Part shown: positions 27,374 to 36,145 of the stretch, piece after piece | Layout of the letters: each line of letters begins with the position of its first letter | Numbering within the stretch: the first letter of the stretch is position 1 | NCBI GenBank assembly: GCA_963811905.1 | Contig: CAWETK010000017.1 | Span: 62,001 to 126,000, forward strand | From: DATFVA01 sp963811905 | Lineage (GTDB): Bacteria > Bacteroidota > Ignavibacteria > Ignavibacteriales > Ignavibacteriaceae | Reading direction: 5' to 3' | DNA length: 64,000 nt | Program-made: the position numbers and the translations under genes | The notes under the pieces: model-generated | Databases searched by the model: none | Told to the model about the DNA's origin: nothing | What the model saw: only the letters and a program-made list of their open reading frames with translations

Positions 27374-27517
27374 CCCGAAGTTTATCCGGCCTTCTCCAGG
27401 CCTCCAGCAAACCCTGATTCACGTCAGCGGTAAAGGTTAATCCATAGAGAAACTGACATAAAAAGTTATTTATGAAGATTACACTTTACTCGGTTTGCAG
27501 GGGGTAGACCTTCGGGT
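27373..27517. other. Convergent intergenic region with nested complementary segments
   Basis: Several inverted segments nest together here: ACCCGAAG 27373-27380 with CTTCGGGT 27510-27517, GCAAACC 27417-27423 with GGTTTGC 27492-27498, and internal short stems GGCCT/AGGCC and GTCAG/CTGAC. The region lies between two convergent genes and overlaps the kinase stop. It is more likely a termination or antisense-control structure than a riboswitch. The pairings were found by eye only. Confidence 0.3.
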
Positions 27518-27555
27518 AATTACAGTCAATTTCTGTAATATCATATTAGGATCAA

Positions 27556-27879
27556 TTACTTACCCTGAAGTTTTGCAGCTTCTTTTTGTACAGAACTCCA
27601 CCAGTCATTTTTGATAATGTCGTATTTAGCTTTTTGCCGTTTATCTAAAATGGATTCGATGGTTTTACTTGCCGAGTCGCGGGAAGACGGCGCACTGCTG
27701 CCAAAATAACCAACCAAAACATCCTTCACTTTTGCGGTTTGTTCTGCTGATAATAAAACTTTCTGTTGAAGTTTAACAGCCATATCTCCGGCTGCCTGAC
27801 TTTTATCCTGGCCGTATGAATTTAACGAGATGAAGAGAAAAACTGCGGTAAATGCGGTTAAAATTCTATTTATTTTCAT
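27556..27879 (-). CDS. Small exported protein of unknown function
   Basis: 107 aa from the ATG at 27879 (MKINRILTAFTAVFLF). The frame opens 8 codons earlier, but this start gives a clean signal peptide ending NSYGQ. The mature part of about 87 residues is helical and Lys/Ala-rich, with LSAEQTAKVKDVLVGYF and ILDKRQKAKYDIIKNDWW. It is reminiscent of short periplasmic CpxP/Spy-like helical proteins with an Lxx-Q motif, but I see no diagnostic LTxxQ pair. Function unknown. Confidence 0.7.
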   Translation of the reverse strand: MKINRILTAFTAVFLFISLNSYGQDKSQAAGDMAVKLQQKVLLSAEQTAKVKDVLVGYFGSSAPSSRDSASKTIESILDKRQKAKYDIIKNDWWSSVQKEAAKLQGK

Positions 27880-28056
27880 TATTACCACCTTGGATATTTG
27901 CATAATTAAAACTACTCTCTATTCTCTGAATTGTCAATGTCTTTATAATAGTCATATCAGGGTTATCAATTATTGTTTTACAACATATTCATTGCTAAAT
28001 TCCTGCCATACTTAAATCCCCTTAATTATTTATTTTTCAACACATAGGAGTGCGTT

Positions 28057-28596
28057 ATGAGCATTAAAAACTACATGTTGTACATACTTTTTGCTACAGT
28101 TGTGATTCCGTTCTCATTATTTGCACAACAATCCGAAAGTAGTTCAGCATTCTTTTCTGACGTTCAGTCTGATTTGAAGGAATCTCAGGAGAAAATCATC
28201 TCTTTGGCTGAAGCAATACCGGCTGATAAATACACCTGGAGACCCGAAGAAGGTGTGAGATCTGTTTCAGAAGTTCTAATGCATATCGCCGGTTCCAATT
28301 ATTTCCTCCTGTCATTTGCGGGAATTAAAACCCCCGAAAATGCAGACGAAAATATGGGTAAAGATGTTACCCAGAAAGATAAAATAGTTGAAGCGCTTAA
28401 AACTTCATTTGCCGACCTGTATAATAACCTCAATCAATTAAATGAAGGTCAGCTGGATAACCACGTTAAAATGTTCGGGCAGGATTCAAGTATCAGAACC
28501 GTGGTATTCACCGAGATGGGACATCTGCACGAACATCTTGGACAGCTTATCGCTTATGCCAGAATGAACAAGATCGTTCCGCCCTGGTCAAAGTAA
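28057..28596 (+). CDS. DinB-family protein with signal peptide
   Basis: 179 aa. A signal peptide of about 24 residues ends LFAQQ. A four-helix DinB/YfiT-like domain follows, with three metal-ligand histidines expected from SEVLMHIAGSNYF, and EMGHLHEHLGQLIAYAR near the C-terminus. DinB-family members are thiol-dependent or metal-binding transferases, and the role of the exported forms is not known. A good Shine-Dalgarno (TAGGAG) precedes the ATG. A hairpin terminator follows 8 bases after the stop. Confidence 0.85.
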   Translation: MSIKNYMLYILFATVVIPFSLFAQQSESSSAFFSDVQSDLKESQEKIISLAEAIPADKYTWRPEEGVRSVSEVLMHIAGSNYFLLSFAGIKTPENADENMGKDVTQKDKIVEALKTSFADLYNNLNQLNEGQLDNHVKMFGQDSSIRTVVFTEMGHLHEHLGQLIAYARMNKIVPPWSK

Positions 28597-28604
28597 TTCC
28601 CCCT

Positions 28605-28635
28605 AAACCTCTTCCTGTCGCTCAGGAAGAGGTTT
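28605..28635 (+). terminator. Perfect 13-bp hairpin terminator after the DinB-family gene
   Basis: AAACCTCTTCCTG pairs perfectly with CAGGAAGAGGTTT around a 5-nt loop, 8 bases beyond the stop. The downstream TCTTCACTTTAATT is moderately U-rich. Both arms end in AAA/TTT, so it may work in both directions. Confidence 0.85.
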
Positions 28636-28707
28636 CTTCACTTTAATTCCTGATAAATCTACCTCCAAACTTTACAGTAAATAATCTTGCCCTGGGGAGC
28701 AAAAAAT

Positions 28708-28806
28708 ACGTCCCAAACACTTTATAACTACGATCTGAATGCGTCCTGAATGCGTCCTGAATGCGTCCTGAATACGTCCTGAATACGTTCTGAATACGTC
28801 TTAATT
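28708..28806. repeat. Tandem array of 11-bp units (9 units, 7 well conserved)
   Basis: The best-conserved units are GCGTCCTGAAT (three exact copies), ACGTCCTGAAT and ACGTTCTGAAT. ACGATCTGAAT precedes them and ACGTCTTAATT follows. Two poorer units (ACGTCCCAAAC and ACTTTATAACT) extend the same 11-base register to 28708. The conserved core, 28730-28806, is 77 bp, the same as the array at 11370-11446, and both share an (A/G)CGTC core at each unit start. Confidence 0.9.
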
Positions 28807-29002
28807 CCAATTCTGACGGGGAAGATCAGACATTATGTGGATATTTCCCCTTATCTTTTACCGATTTAAGGATGATCCGAAGTAGTAGCCATGAAATAAC
28901 ACCACTGTTTTTATAATAAGCTATAGATTTTTGCCCCATATCTTTTTCAGAATTAGTATTTTTAACTTTATTTTTATTCCTTTCTTTTTAACCGGTAAGT
29001 AA

Positions 29003-29908
29003 TTGATAGAATTGGAAAAACAGGCAGAATCAGAGCTAATAAAATCTCTGAAAATTCTGGAAAATAATGGGTATGAAATATCCCGGCCTCAGAAAGGCAA
29101 TTATTGTTTTGAGGCTGCGATCAGCAGCAAATCGGACAAACTCAAACTGCTTGTTTATTTCGGAAAAAAGGGAGTAAAAAAAGTTTTACAGGGCAACCGG
29201 GATTCTGTTATATTTTCTGAAGTAAATTCATTGCTTTTTGATGAACTTCCTTTCGAAAAGCCCGAATTTGAAGAACCTGGTGAGTATATCGGTACAGATG
29301 AATCAGGTAAAGGAGATTTTTTTGGTCCTCTTGTAATAGCGGGGGTTTTCGTTGATGCTGAAAAGAAAAAGAAATTGGATGAAATAGGAGTAAGAGACAG
29401 CAAACTTATTTCACATAGTGCAATCAAGAAGCTGTCGGAAGGAATAAAGAGAATCTCCGGTCAGGAATGTTTCAATGTTGTAATAATTAATCCTCCCCGC
29501 TACAACGAATTGTATGCCAGGTTCGGGAACTTGAATAAGCTGCTTGCATGGGGACATGCAAAAGTCCTGGAAAATATTCTCAATCAGAAAGCTGCCGGCA
29601 CAGCAATAAGCGACAAATTTGGCGATGAAAGATTGATCCTTGATTCCCTCCAGGAAAAGGGAAAGCAGCTGCAATTACACCAGTTTCATAAAGCGGAGAA
29701 GTATACCGCAGTTGCCGCAGCCTCCATCCTAGCAAGGGACAGGTTTAATAACTGGTTTGATATGCAGAAAAAGGAATTAATGATAGATTTACCCAAAGGA
29801 TCATCTCAAAAAGTAAAGGAAACAGCCAGAGAAATTAAAAAGAAGTACAGTGATGAAGTATTACAACGACTGACTAAAACACACTTCAAAATTACCGGAA
29901 CACTCTAA
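29003..29908 (+). CDS. rnhC: Ribonuclease HIII
   Basis: An RNase HII/HIII-fold enzyme that degrades RNA in RNA-DNA hybrids. The 301-aa length, with an N-terminal substrate-binding domain of about 85 residues (DUF3378-like), marks it as HIII rather than HII. The catalytic core has YIGTDESGKGDFFGPLVIAG (first Asp/Glu), GVRDSKLI and KYTAVAAASILARDRF. The start is TTG at 29003. No ATG lies near in frame. The flippase gene begins 6 bases after the stop, so they may be co-transcribed. Confidence 0.93.
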   Translation: MIELEKQAESELIKSLKILENNGYEISRPQKGNYCFEAAISSKSDKLKLLVYFGKKGVKKVLQGNRDSVIFSEVNSLLFDELPFEKPEFEEPGEYIGTDESGKGDFFGPLVIAGVFVDAEKKKKLDEIGVRDSKLISHSAIKKLSEGIKRISGQECFNVVIINPPRYNELYARFGNLNKLLAWGHAKVLENILNQKAAGTAISDKFGDERLILDSLQEKGKQLQLHQFHKAEKYTAVAAASILARDRFNNWFDMQKKELMIDLPKGSSQKVKETAREIKKKYSDEVLQRLTKTHFKITGTL

Positions 29909-29914
29909 GATTAA

Positions 29915-31474
29915 ATGAACAAAAAATTCACATCAACAGTTGCCGGCGCATCAATATTATTAACTGTTGTGGGACTTATGAGCCGGGGCCTGGGTCTTAT
30001 CAGAGAAGTTGTCTTTGCCGGATCATTCGGGCTAAGTACTCAGTATGATTTGTTCCTTGTTGGCACAGTCTTTCCTTTAACTATAAATACTGTAGTTGCC
30101 TACATAGCTCAGAACTATTTCATTCCGATTTATAATCGCCTTAAGAATAATTCCCTAGCACAGGCCAGAACATTTACCACAAGGACAATATTCATGTTCA
30201 CATTAGGTGGAATAATAGTAATGGCATTGATGTTCCTGCTATCAGATTTCATAATAAACCATTATCTCAATTATCCGGATACTAATGAAACCGCTTTAGC
30301 TGTGAAGGTTTTAAAGATTTATGCAGTAACAATTCCTTTTAGCTCTGCTTTTTCTGTCCTTGCCGCATTTTTATACTCCGAGTTTGATTTTAAACTTCCT
30401 GCATTCTCACAACTATTGGTGAATATCGCAGTAATTATAGGAGTTTTAATTTTCTCGGAATCTTTGGGAGTTATTTCAATCGCAGTAAGCTATCTTCTTG
30501 GGATAGTTATCCAGTTGCTATTCATCATTTTATATATAATTAGGAAAAGAATTCCGTTGTTTGCATTAAAGGCTTCCAATAAAAAAATCCTTTTCTGGGA
30601 CTCCGGCATTTTGCTGATAATTATTATTGAAGCTCTGAGTCAGGTCTATTTGATTTCAGATCGGTACTTTCTTACCCAGGTAGATAAGGGTGGAATAGCA
30701 GCTCTCAATTATTCAATGAATATTTTTCTGTTACCGATTACAATTATTTCGGTTGCATTATCAACTGCATTGTTCCCGTCTTTTTCAAAATCTTTTGTTG
30801 AGAACAATATAAATCAGATAAAAGAAAAACTCAGTATATTTTTTTCATTAGACTTATATTTGTTTATTCCGATATCTTTTCTTTTTATTTTTTTTGGGGA
30901 CCTACTAATTCGGTTATTATTCCAGAGAGGTCAATTCAGCGCCGGAGATTCTTTGCTGACTTATGAAACGCTCAAATATTTTTCGATTAGCCTGGTTTTT
31001 TTTTCGTGTTATGCCATTTTAAATAAGCTGATGTACAGCCTTCAACTTATTAAACCTTTATTAGTGGTAACTCTTATAGGATGCTCAATTAAGATACTCT
31101 TTAATTTTATTCTGGTTGGCTATATGAAACAGAACGGATTAGCACTTAGTTCTTCAATAAGTTATTCCTTCTTTTTCTTTTTCAGCCTGGTACTGATCAG
31201 GAAGAAGGTGGGCTTCAGTCTAAACACAATATTTTTGAAAAGGATAGTTTTTCTAACAAGCAATGCATTTATTGCCTATTACCTTAGCAAGATCATTATC
31301 TATGGCTTTGCCCATACTTTTTCAGTAACTAATGTATATATTGAAATAACACAATTATTAGTTTTTTCCGGCATTTATTTAATTAATTCTATATTCTTTG
31401 ATAGAAGTAAAATTACAATGCTTATTAAACTTCTTCCTATAAAAAATACTCAGTACGGATCGCAAGTCCGATGA
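29915..31474 (+). CDS. MurJ/MviN-like lipid-linked glycan flippase
   Basis: 519 aa with about 14 membrane segments and an MviN-type start (LLTVVGLMSRGLGLIREVV). Family members flip lipid II (MurJ) or related undecaprenyl-linked glycans. Here it is followed 10 bases later by an O-antigen polymerase/ligase, then by the glycan locus. It may therefore be the flippase for that polysaccharide rather than the essential MurJ, and I cannot separate the two from sequence. Inner membrane. AT-rich. Confidence 0.85.
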   Translation: MNKKFTSTVAGASILLTVVGLMSRGLGLIREVVFAGSFGLSTQYDLFLVGTVFPLTINTVVAYIAQNYFIPIYNRLKNNSLAQARTFTTRTIFMFTLGGIIVMALMFLLSDFIINHYLNYPDTNETALAVKVLKIYAVTIPFSSAFSVLAAFLYSEFDFKLPAFSQLLVNIAVIIGVLIFSESLGVISIAVSYLLGIVIQLLFIILYIIRKRIPLFALKASNKKILFWDSGILLIIIIEALSQVYLISDRYFLTQVDKGGIAALNYSMNIFLLPITIISVALSTALFPSFSKSFVENNINQIKEKLSIFFSLDLYLFIPISFLFIFFGDLLIRLLFQRGQFSAGDSLLTYETLKYFSISLVFFSCYAILNKLMYSLQLIKPLLVVTLIGCSIKILFNFILVGYMKQNGLALSSSISYSFFFFFSLVLIRKKVGFSLNTIFLKRIVFLTSNAFIAYYLSKIIIYGFAHTFSVTNVYIEITQLLVFSGIYLINSIFFDRSKITMLIKLLPIKNTQYGSQVR

Positions 31475-31484
31475 GAAGCCAGAA

Positions 31485-32838
31485 ATGTTTATGTCTGAAT
31501 ATTTTTTAATCTTTTCATTAATTATAATAGCACTTTTTCTGATTCTAATAGATCATGAAAAATTTATAATTAGCTTTGTAATACTCACACTATTGGCTTT
31601 TCCTTTTGATAATAGTACTGGTTTAAGGACCTTGATCCAGGTTATAGATTATATTCTACTCCTCTACTTGTTTTTTAAAAGAATACGGATTAGATTTCAA
31701 AAAGTACCCCATCATTCCAAAGCCTGTGGTTTTGCTACTGATGTTATTATTTGGATCTATGCTGCTTTCAATGGCATTTTCAAGGTATCCAGCAGCTGGT
31801 ATCCAGGTTGTTTTGAGATCAATTGCATTTTTCATTATGGTCTATCTCTTTTATGGACTCATAAAGACCCGGCGTGAGATCAAAGTTGTTATAATGTCCA
31901 TTCTCATTGCAGGTGTTCTACTGGCGGGCAGTGTGGTAGTTGATTTTTTAATGAACGGCAACGATATCTCTTATCTGGTTCAAAGGATAAGGGAAACTAG
32001 TTACGGGTTAAACAGTAACAAAAATATAACTGGTGAATATACAATCATTATTATGCCATTTATATTGATGGCTTTTTTTAATAATCCTTCCAGGTGGGAA
32101 AAGATTCTGTTATGGTCAGCCGGTATAATTGTTTTCCTGAGCATTATCCTGTTGGCTTCCAGGGCAGCCCTTGCAGGTTCATTTTTAGGAGTGGCAATAA
32201 TCTTATTTTTTATGAACAAAAAGGCAATCAAAGTTTTTGTCTCAGTTATTACCATAATCGTAATTGGTTATTTCTTACTCCCGGAGAACCATTCCCTTGA
32301 ATACGCATTGAGGTTAAACAATGGTCTCAGCGGTCACGACAAATTCTGGGAGTTGGGGATTGATATGTTTGAAAAGAACCCTCTTTTCGGAATAGGTACA
32401 GGTGCCTACACGATCGAAGAAATTAATTATATTCCGGTAATGTTAGATTCATATGTCGGAGAAAGCATGGTTGAAATTAATAACCTTACTGCAGCATATG
32501 GAAGCAATAATTCTCATAATTTCTTTCTGGCAATGGCTACAGATATGGGTATAATGGGAATAATCACAGCTTTGGGTTTGTTCATAATAATCTTCAGAAT
32601 AACATTTCAAACTTTCAAAAAATATGAGTTCCAAATGGAAATAAGATATTTATTAATTCCTATTGTTGCGGTTGAAATATGCCTTACCCTAAGATGTTTC
32701 GTGGAAAGTAATGGTATCTTTGGTTTTGGAGAACTGAAGACTGATTTGCCATTCTGGCTCCTTTTTGGTATTGTGGTATCCTATTTTACAGATAGGTATA
32801 AAATAATATCCCGGACACCTAATGAAAAAAACGATTAG
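31485..32838 (+). CDS. O-antigen ligase/polymerase (Wzy/WaaL-like), split by a +1 frameshift
   Basis: The first frame (31485-31877) gives three membrane helices and then turns into non-homologous sequence. The second frame, open from about 31705 and ending at 32838, continues with nine or ten more helices. It also has the periplasmic loop signature of the Wzy_C family, GLSGHDKFWELGIDMFEKNP followed by GIGTGAYTIEE and an NNSHNFFLAMATD motif. Removing one C from the CCCC at 31707-31710 joins them (V-P-I-I-P-K-P-V) into about 450 aa, normal for the family. It joins or polymerises lipid-linked glycan at the periplasmic face of the inner membrane. It ends convergently with the next minus-strand operon. 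Confidence 0.85.
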
Positions 32839-32867
32839 CTTGCTATAATAGAATTTATAATAATATC

Positions 32868-34016
32868 TTATTCGATCATCTCCAGAAAATTTTTCAAAAA
32901 TCCGAGTACCTTTTGATTATTCTTAACATCTGTAGGTATATTTACAATTTTTTCAGAGATGCTGACTGCATTTGGATAAAGGTCTTCACTGAAACCCCAT
33001 AAATGAAGATCGGTTTCTATTGGATGCAGGGGAGACAGAAACCAATCACCAAGTATAATACCCGAATCCTTTGCCCGTGTAAAAAATAGTTTCCTATCAG
33101 TTACCAAAAGAGGATATTTAAGGAAGATATGGTTATCGAATAATTGTTCTTTAACGTATGTCTTATTGTGTCCCTTTAAGAACTTTGTATAATCCTTTGC
33201 ATTATTCTTGCGAAGGGTATTCAATTCGTTTATTCCCCGGAGGTTTTTGAGACCAGTTTTAATCTGCACAGGGGAAATGTCCTTAAAGTAATCCTCGGGC
33301 AGTTCCGGGGCTCTTAATTCGTTGCCCTGGTTGGATCCGGGGATCAGGTTATACATACTCAATAACCTGAATAATTTTACCAGGACCGGCTGGGTAAAAT
33401 TATTAATGAAATATTTCCTGAAGAAGATAAGAGATGATAGTAAATGGGTTTCTTTAAAACCAGGTTTTATTTTATCTTTTTCGAGTGATCTGACTTTCTC
33501 AAGAAGAACCGGGTTATTGACAACCAGGAAACCTCCAATACCCGTTGAAAAAGGCTTATTCCACTGGGTTGAATAGAAAGCAGCATCACAGTACGATCCG
33601 TTTGACTTTCCATTGTAGAACCCACCAAATCCGTGAGTGCAGTCTTCAATTGTATATAGGTTTTTTTTTGCAGCTATATTAACAATATCTTCCACATTTG
33701 ACGACAATCCAAATGTATTCTGACAAAGTATTGCTTTCGTGTTTGATGAGATAGCGCCATTCAGCTTCGTCAGATCGAGATTATAATTTTCTACTGAGAT
33801 ATCAACGTAAACCGGTATTGCTTCAGCATAAATAATTGCATTAGGAACCACCACACAGGTGAATGCAGGAAGAATTATCTCATCGCCAGCTTTTATTCCC
33901 ATGGCTTTTAAAGCGGCATAAAGAGCGACTCTTCCTTTCCAGTAAAGGAATATAGAATCAGGACTGCATCCGAGTATGGAGGCTATTTCTTCTTTATATT
34001 TTTCTTCGGTATACAT
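32868..34016 (-). CDS. DegT/DnrJ/EryC1/StrS-family PLP protein
   Basis: A fold-type I PLP enzyme of 382 aa, similar to sugar aminotransferases that make amino-sugars for surface glycans. GDEIILPAFTCVVVPNAIIY and IEDCTHGFGGFYNGKSNGS are typical. The PLP lysine is expected in FYSTQWNKPFSTGIGGFLVV. The spacing around the lysine differs from the usual 'F-x-x-x-K-x-x-x-x-G-E-G-G', because it has G-I-G-G. The gene overlaps the upstream GT2 gene by one base. It is the last gene of a four-gene minus-strand glycan operon. Confidence 0.85.
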   Translation of the reverse strand: MYTEEKYKEEIASILGCSPDSIFLYWKGRVALYAALKAMGIKAGDEIILPAFTCVVVPNAIIYAEAIPVYVDISVENYNLDLTKLNGAISSNTKAILCQNTFGLSSNVEDIVNIAAKKNLYTIEDCTHGFGGFYNGKSNGSYCDAAFYSTQWNKPFSTGIGGFLVVNNPVLLEKVRSLEKDKIKPGFKETHLLSSLIFFRKYFINNFTQPVLVKLFRLLSMYNLIPGSNQGNELRAPELPEDYFKDISPVQIKTGLKNLRGINELNTLRKNNAKDYTKFLKGHNKTYVKEQLFDNHIFLKYPLLVTDRKLFFTRAKDSGIILGDWFLSPLHPIETDLHLWGFSEDLYPNAVSISEKIVNIPTDVKNNQKVLGFLKNFLEMIE

Positions 34017-35008
34017 TATTTAAATAGAGTATCAATTCTGAACAATCCGAGTAAAGATCCCGCCCCATAAGAAAAATGAAGAACAATAAAAGCTGTCATA
34101 ATGCATACAAATGAATCAGATTTTTCTTTTATCCGAAGGCTAATCAAAGTCAGGCTCATTAAATAAGTCAAAAGACCGACGAGAGACAATATCCCTATGA
34201 TTGGCAGCCAGATCATTATAATCATTGGTAAAATCAATGATAAGAGGAAAAGCAAGGGAATCAAATGCCTTAAGCTTAATGAGTTCAATCTTCGGGTAAA
34301 GTAAATCGTCAGCAAATTCCAGAATCCTGTTTGGAAATTATTTTTAGCGATTCCGGAAAAAGATTCACGGGCATAATATATGCTTGAAAGATGCGATAAT
34401 AAATATATTTTACCATCCGATCTGCTTAATCGCTTGTTTAATTCAATATCCTGGTTCCTGGTTAGACGCTCATCATAAAGTCCGATACTCAAAAGAGTCT
34501 CTTTTTTGAAGCATCCAAATGGCACGGTATCAACTTGCATTACTTCTTTAAGACCAGTTCGAAAATATGAATTGCCCACTCCGAATTTATTTGACAATAC
34601 TTTACAAATCGCAGATGTTTTGTGATTAATATTTCTAACTTCAGTCTTCCACATTGCTCCGACATTGTCGGCATTCAGTTTCTTGCTCCACTTAATCAGC
34701 TCGGAAAAATAATTTACCGGGATTTCACCATGAGCATCCAGCCTGATTATGTACTCGCCATTTGCATTTCGAATACCAAGGTTCATAGCTGCAGGAGGAG
34801 TCCTTTTTTTATTAGTTAAAACTTTAATAAAATCGTATTTTTCTGAATACTTCAGAACAATTTGTCTGGTTCTGTCTGCACTTTCTCCATCAACTACAAT
34901 TACTTCCATGAATTCACGCGGATAATCATTGCTTATCACGGAATCCAGACATAGCCCTATATATTCCTCCTCATTTCGACAGGGAATTATTACAGAAATT
35001 TTATCCAT
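34016..35008 (-). CDS. Family 2 glycosyltransferase, membrane-anchored
   Basis: 330 aa with an N-terminal GT-A domain: KISVIIPCRNEEEYIGLCLDSV, the nucleotide-binding VVDGESADRTRQIV and the DxD-like RLDAHGEIP. A C-terminal pair or trio of membrane helices starts at about residue 245 (LIPLLFLLSLILPMIIMIWL). It probably adds a sugar to an undecaprenyl-linked intermediate on the cytoplasmic face. The sugar is unknown. The GT4 gene lies 21 bases upstream. Confidence 0.9.
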   Translation of the reverse strand: MDKISVIIPCRNEEEYIGLCLDSVISNDYPREFMEVIVVDGESADRTRQIVLKYSEKYDFIKVLTNKKRTPPAAMNLGIRNANGEYIIRLDAHGEIPVNYFSELIKWSKKLNADNVGAMWKTEVRNINHKTSAICKVLSNKFGVGNSYFRTGLKEVMQVDTVPFGCFKKETLLSIGLYDERLTRNQDIELNKRLSRSDGKIYLLSHLSSIYYARESFSGIAKNNFQTGFWNLLTIYFTRRLNSLSLRHLIPLLFLLSLILPMIIMIWLPIIGILSLVGLLTYLMSLTLISLRIKEKSDSFVCIMTAFIVLHFSYGAGSLLGLFRIDTLFK

Positions 35009-35029
35009 TTCAGAAATCCAGGCTGTGTT

Positions 35030-36145
35030 TCATTTTTGTTGTATCGGGATATTTAAACATCCCTTATAAACTTTAATCATTTTATCTACAGAATCTTGCC
35101 AAACATACTCTCTTATGACCTTATTCCTTCCATTTTCACCAAAACGTATTCTTTGGGGCTCGTTTACAGCTAATTTCCCGATAGCCTCAGATAGCATAAC
35201 GATGTTTTGTGTTTCGACTATATAGCCTGTTTCGCCATTGTCTACGACTTCGGGAAGTCCGCCTACATTAGTAACAACTACCGGTTTGCCGCATGCACTG
35301 GCCTCCAGCACAGCGACGCCAAAACTTTCTCTGACTGATGCTGCAACATAAATATCCAGCATATTATGGTAATCAGGTACTTTGTCAGGACTGATATAGC
35401 CAGTAAATATAGTATCATTTTCCACTCCCAGACTGCTGCTTAAATCTTTGAGATACTCTTTCTGCTCACCCCCTCCAACTATAAGCAGTTTTAACGGCAA
35501 AGATGGATACTTATTTTTCAGCAGCTGGAAGGCTCTAATAAGATATTCTATGCCGTAATATTCCTTTAAGGTTTTAATGGTCCCGATAACAAGGTCATTT
35601 TCACCAAATAAACTTATCACTTTTTTAGGAAAAAATTTCTCAACATCAATTCCGAAGGGGGTTAACTCGATTGATTTATCAGTGAATTCCATGGTTTCCT
35701 CTTTCATCGCCTTGCTTGTAGAAAGAAGTTTATCCGCTTTGGAAAGAGTAAATTTAAGCAGTGCTTTTTTGAAAGATGAGGATGGGAATGTGGATATATC
35801 CGATCCCCATACAGAAATAATGAAAGGGTGAAACCCTGTTAATGCACCCAATAATCCGAAACTTGAGGCATAATGTGAATGTAAAATATCAGGCCTGAAT
35901 TTCCGGATGACTTCTTTAATTTTCTTTAGGGCAAGGAGGTAAATTATTTTTGAATATGCCCCATCCGATCTATCGCGAAGATTATCTGAAACATTAAACG
36001 TTTCGATCTTGATGTTGGGAGAATAATTATTTGCATCATAACTGCCCAAACCGAATAAAAAAAGATCCACGCCACTTTCTTTGAGTGAATTTACCCATCT
36101 GATTGTATGTGCAGCGGCAGGATCGGCAAGGATTAATATTTTCAT
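35030..36145 (-). CDS. Family 4 glycosyltransferase
   Basis: A GT-B fold enzyme of 371 aa. The N-terminal domain starts MKILILADPAAAHTIRWVNSL. The C-terminal domain has IGTIKTLKEYYGIEYLI, VGGGEQKEYLKDL and the conserved EASACGKPVVVTNVGGLPEVV, with the E-x7-E donor-binding signature. It belongs with retaining transferases that use UDP- or GDP-sugars in glycan synthesis. The ATG overlaps the GT9 stop by 4 bases. Confidence 0.92.
   Translation of the reverse strand: MKILILADPAAAHTIRWVNSLKESGVDLFLFGLGSYDANNYSPNIKIETFNVSDNLRDRSDGAYSKIIYLLALKKIKEVIRKFRPDILHSHYASSFGLLGALTGFHPFIISVWGSDISTFPSSSFKKALLKFTLSKADKLLSTSKAMKEETMEFTDKSIELTPFGIDVEKFFPKKVISLFGENDLVIGTIKTLKEYYGIEYLIRAFQLLKNKYPSLPLKLLIVGGGEQKEYLKDLSSSLGVENDTIFTGYISPDKVPDYHNMLDIYVAASVRESFGVAVLEASACGKPVVVTNVGGLPEVVDNGETGYIVETQNIVMLSEAIGKLAVNEPQRIRFGENGRNKVIREYVWQDSVDKMIKVYKGCLNIPIQQK

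Larger units (their letters stand above)
28597..29002. other. Gene-free region between the DinB-family gene and rnhC, with tandem array
   Basis: 406 bases without a plausible gene. It starts with a terminator (28605-28635) and contains the 11-bp array at 28708-28806. It ends in an AT-rich stretch, which presumably holds the rnhC promoter. Weak echoes of the 11206-11719 region follow the array: an 'ATGTGGA...TTCC' segment near 28834 and 'TTTAAGGATGA' near 28865, against similar words near 11468 and 11558. I regard these echoes as suggestive only. Confidence 0.65.

Noticed and set aside
27373..27517. Riboswitch, because GCAAACC resembles part of a c-di-GMP-I aptamer
   Set aside because: No gene is expressed downstream on either strand, since both flanking genes end here. 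The other conserved aptamer positions are not visible.
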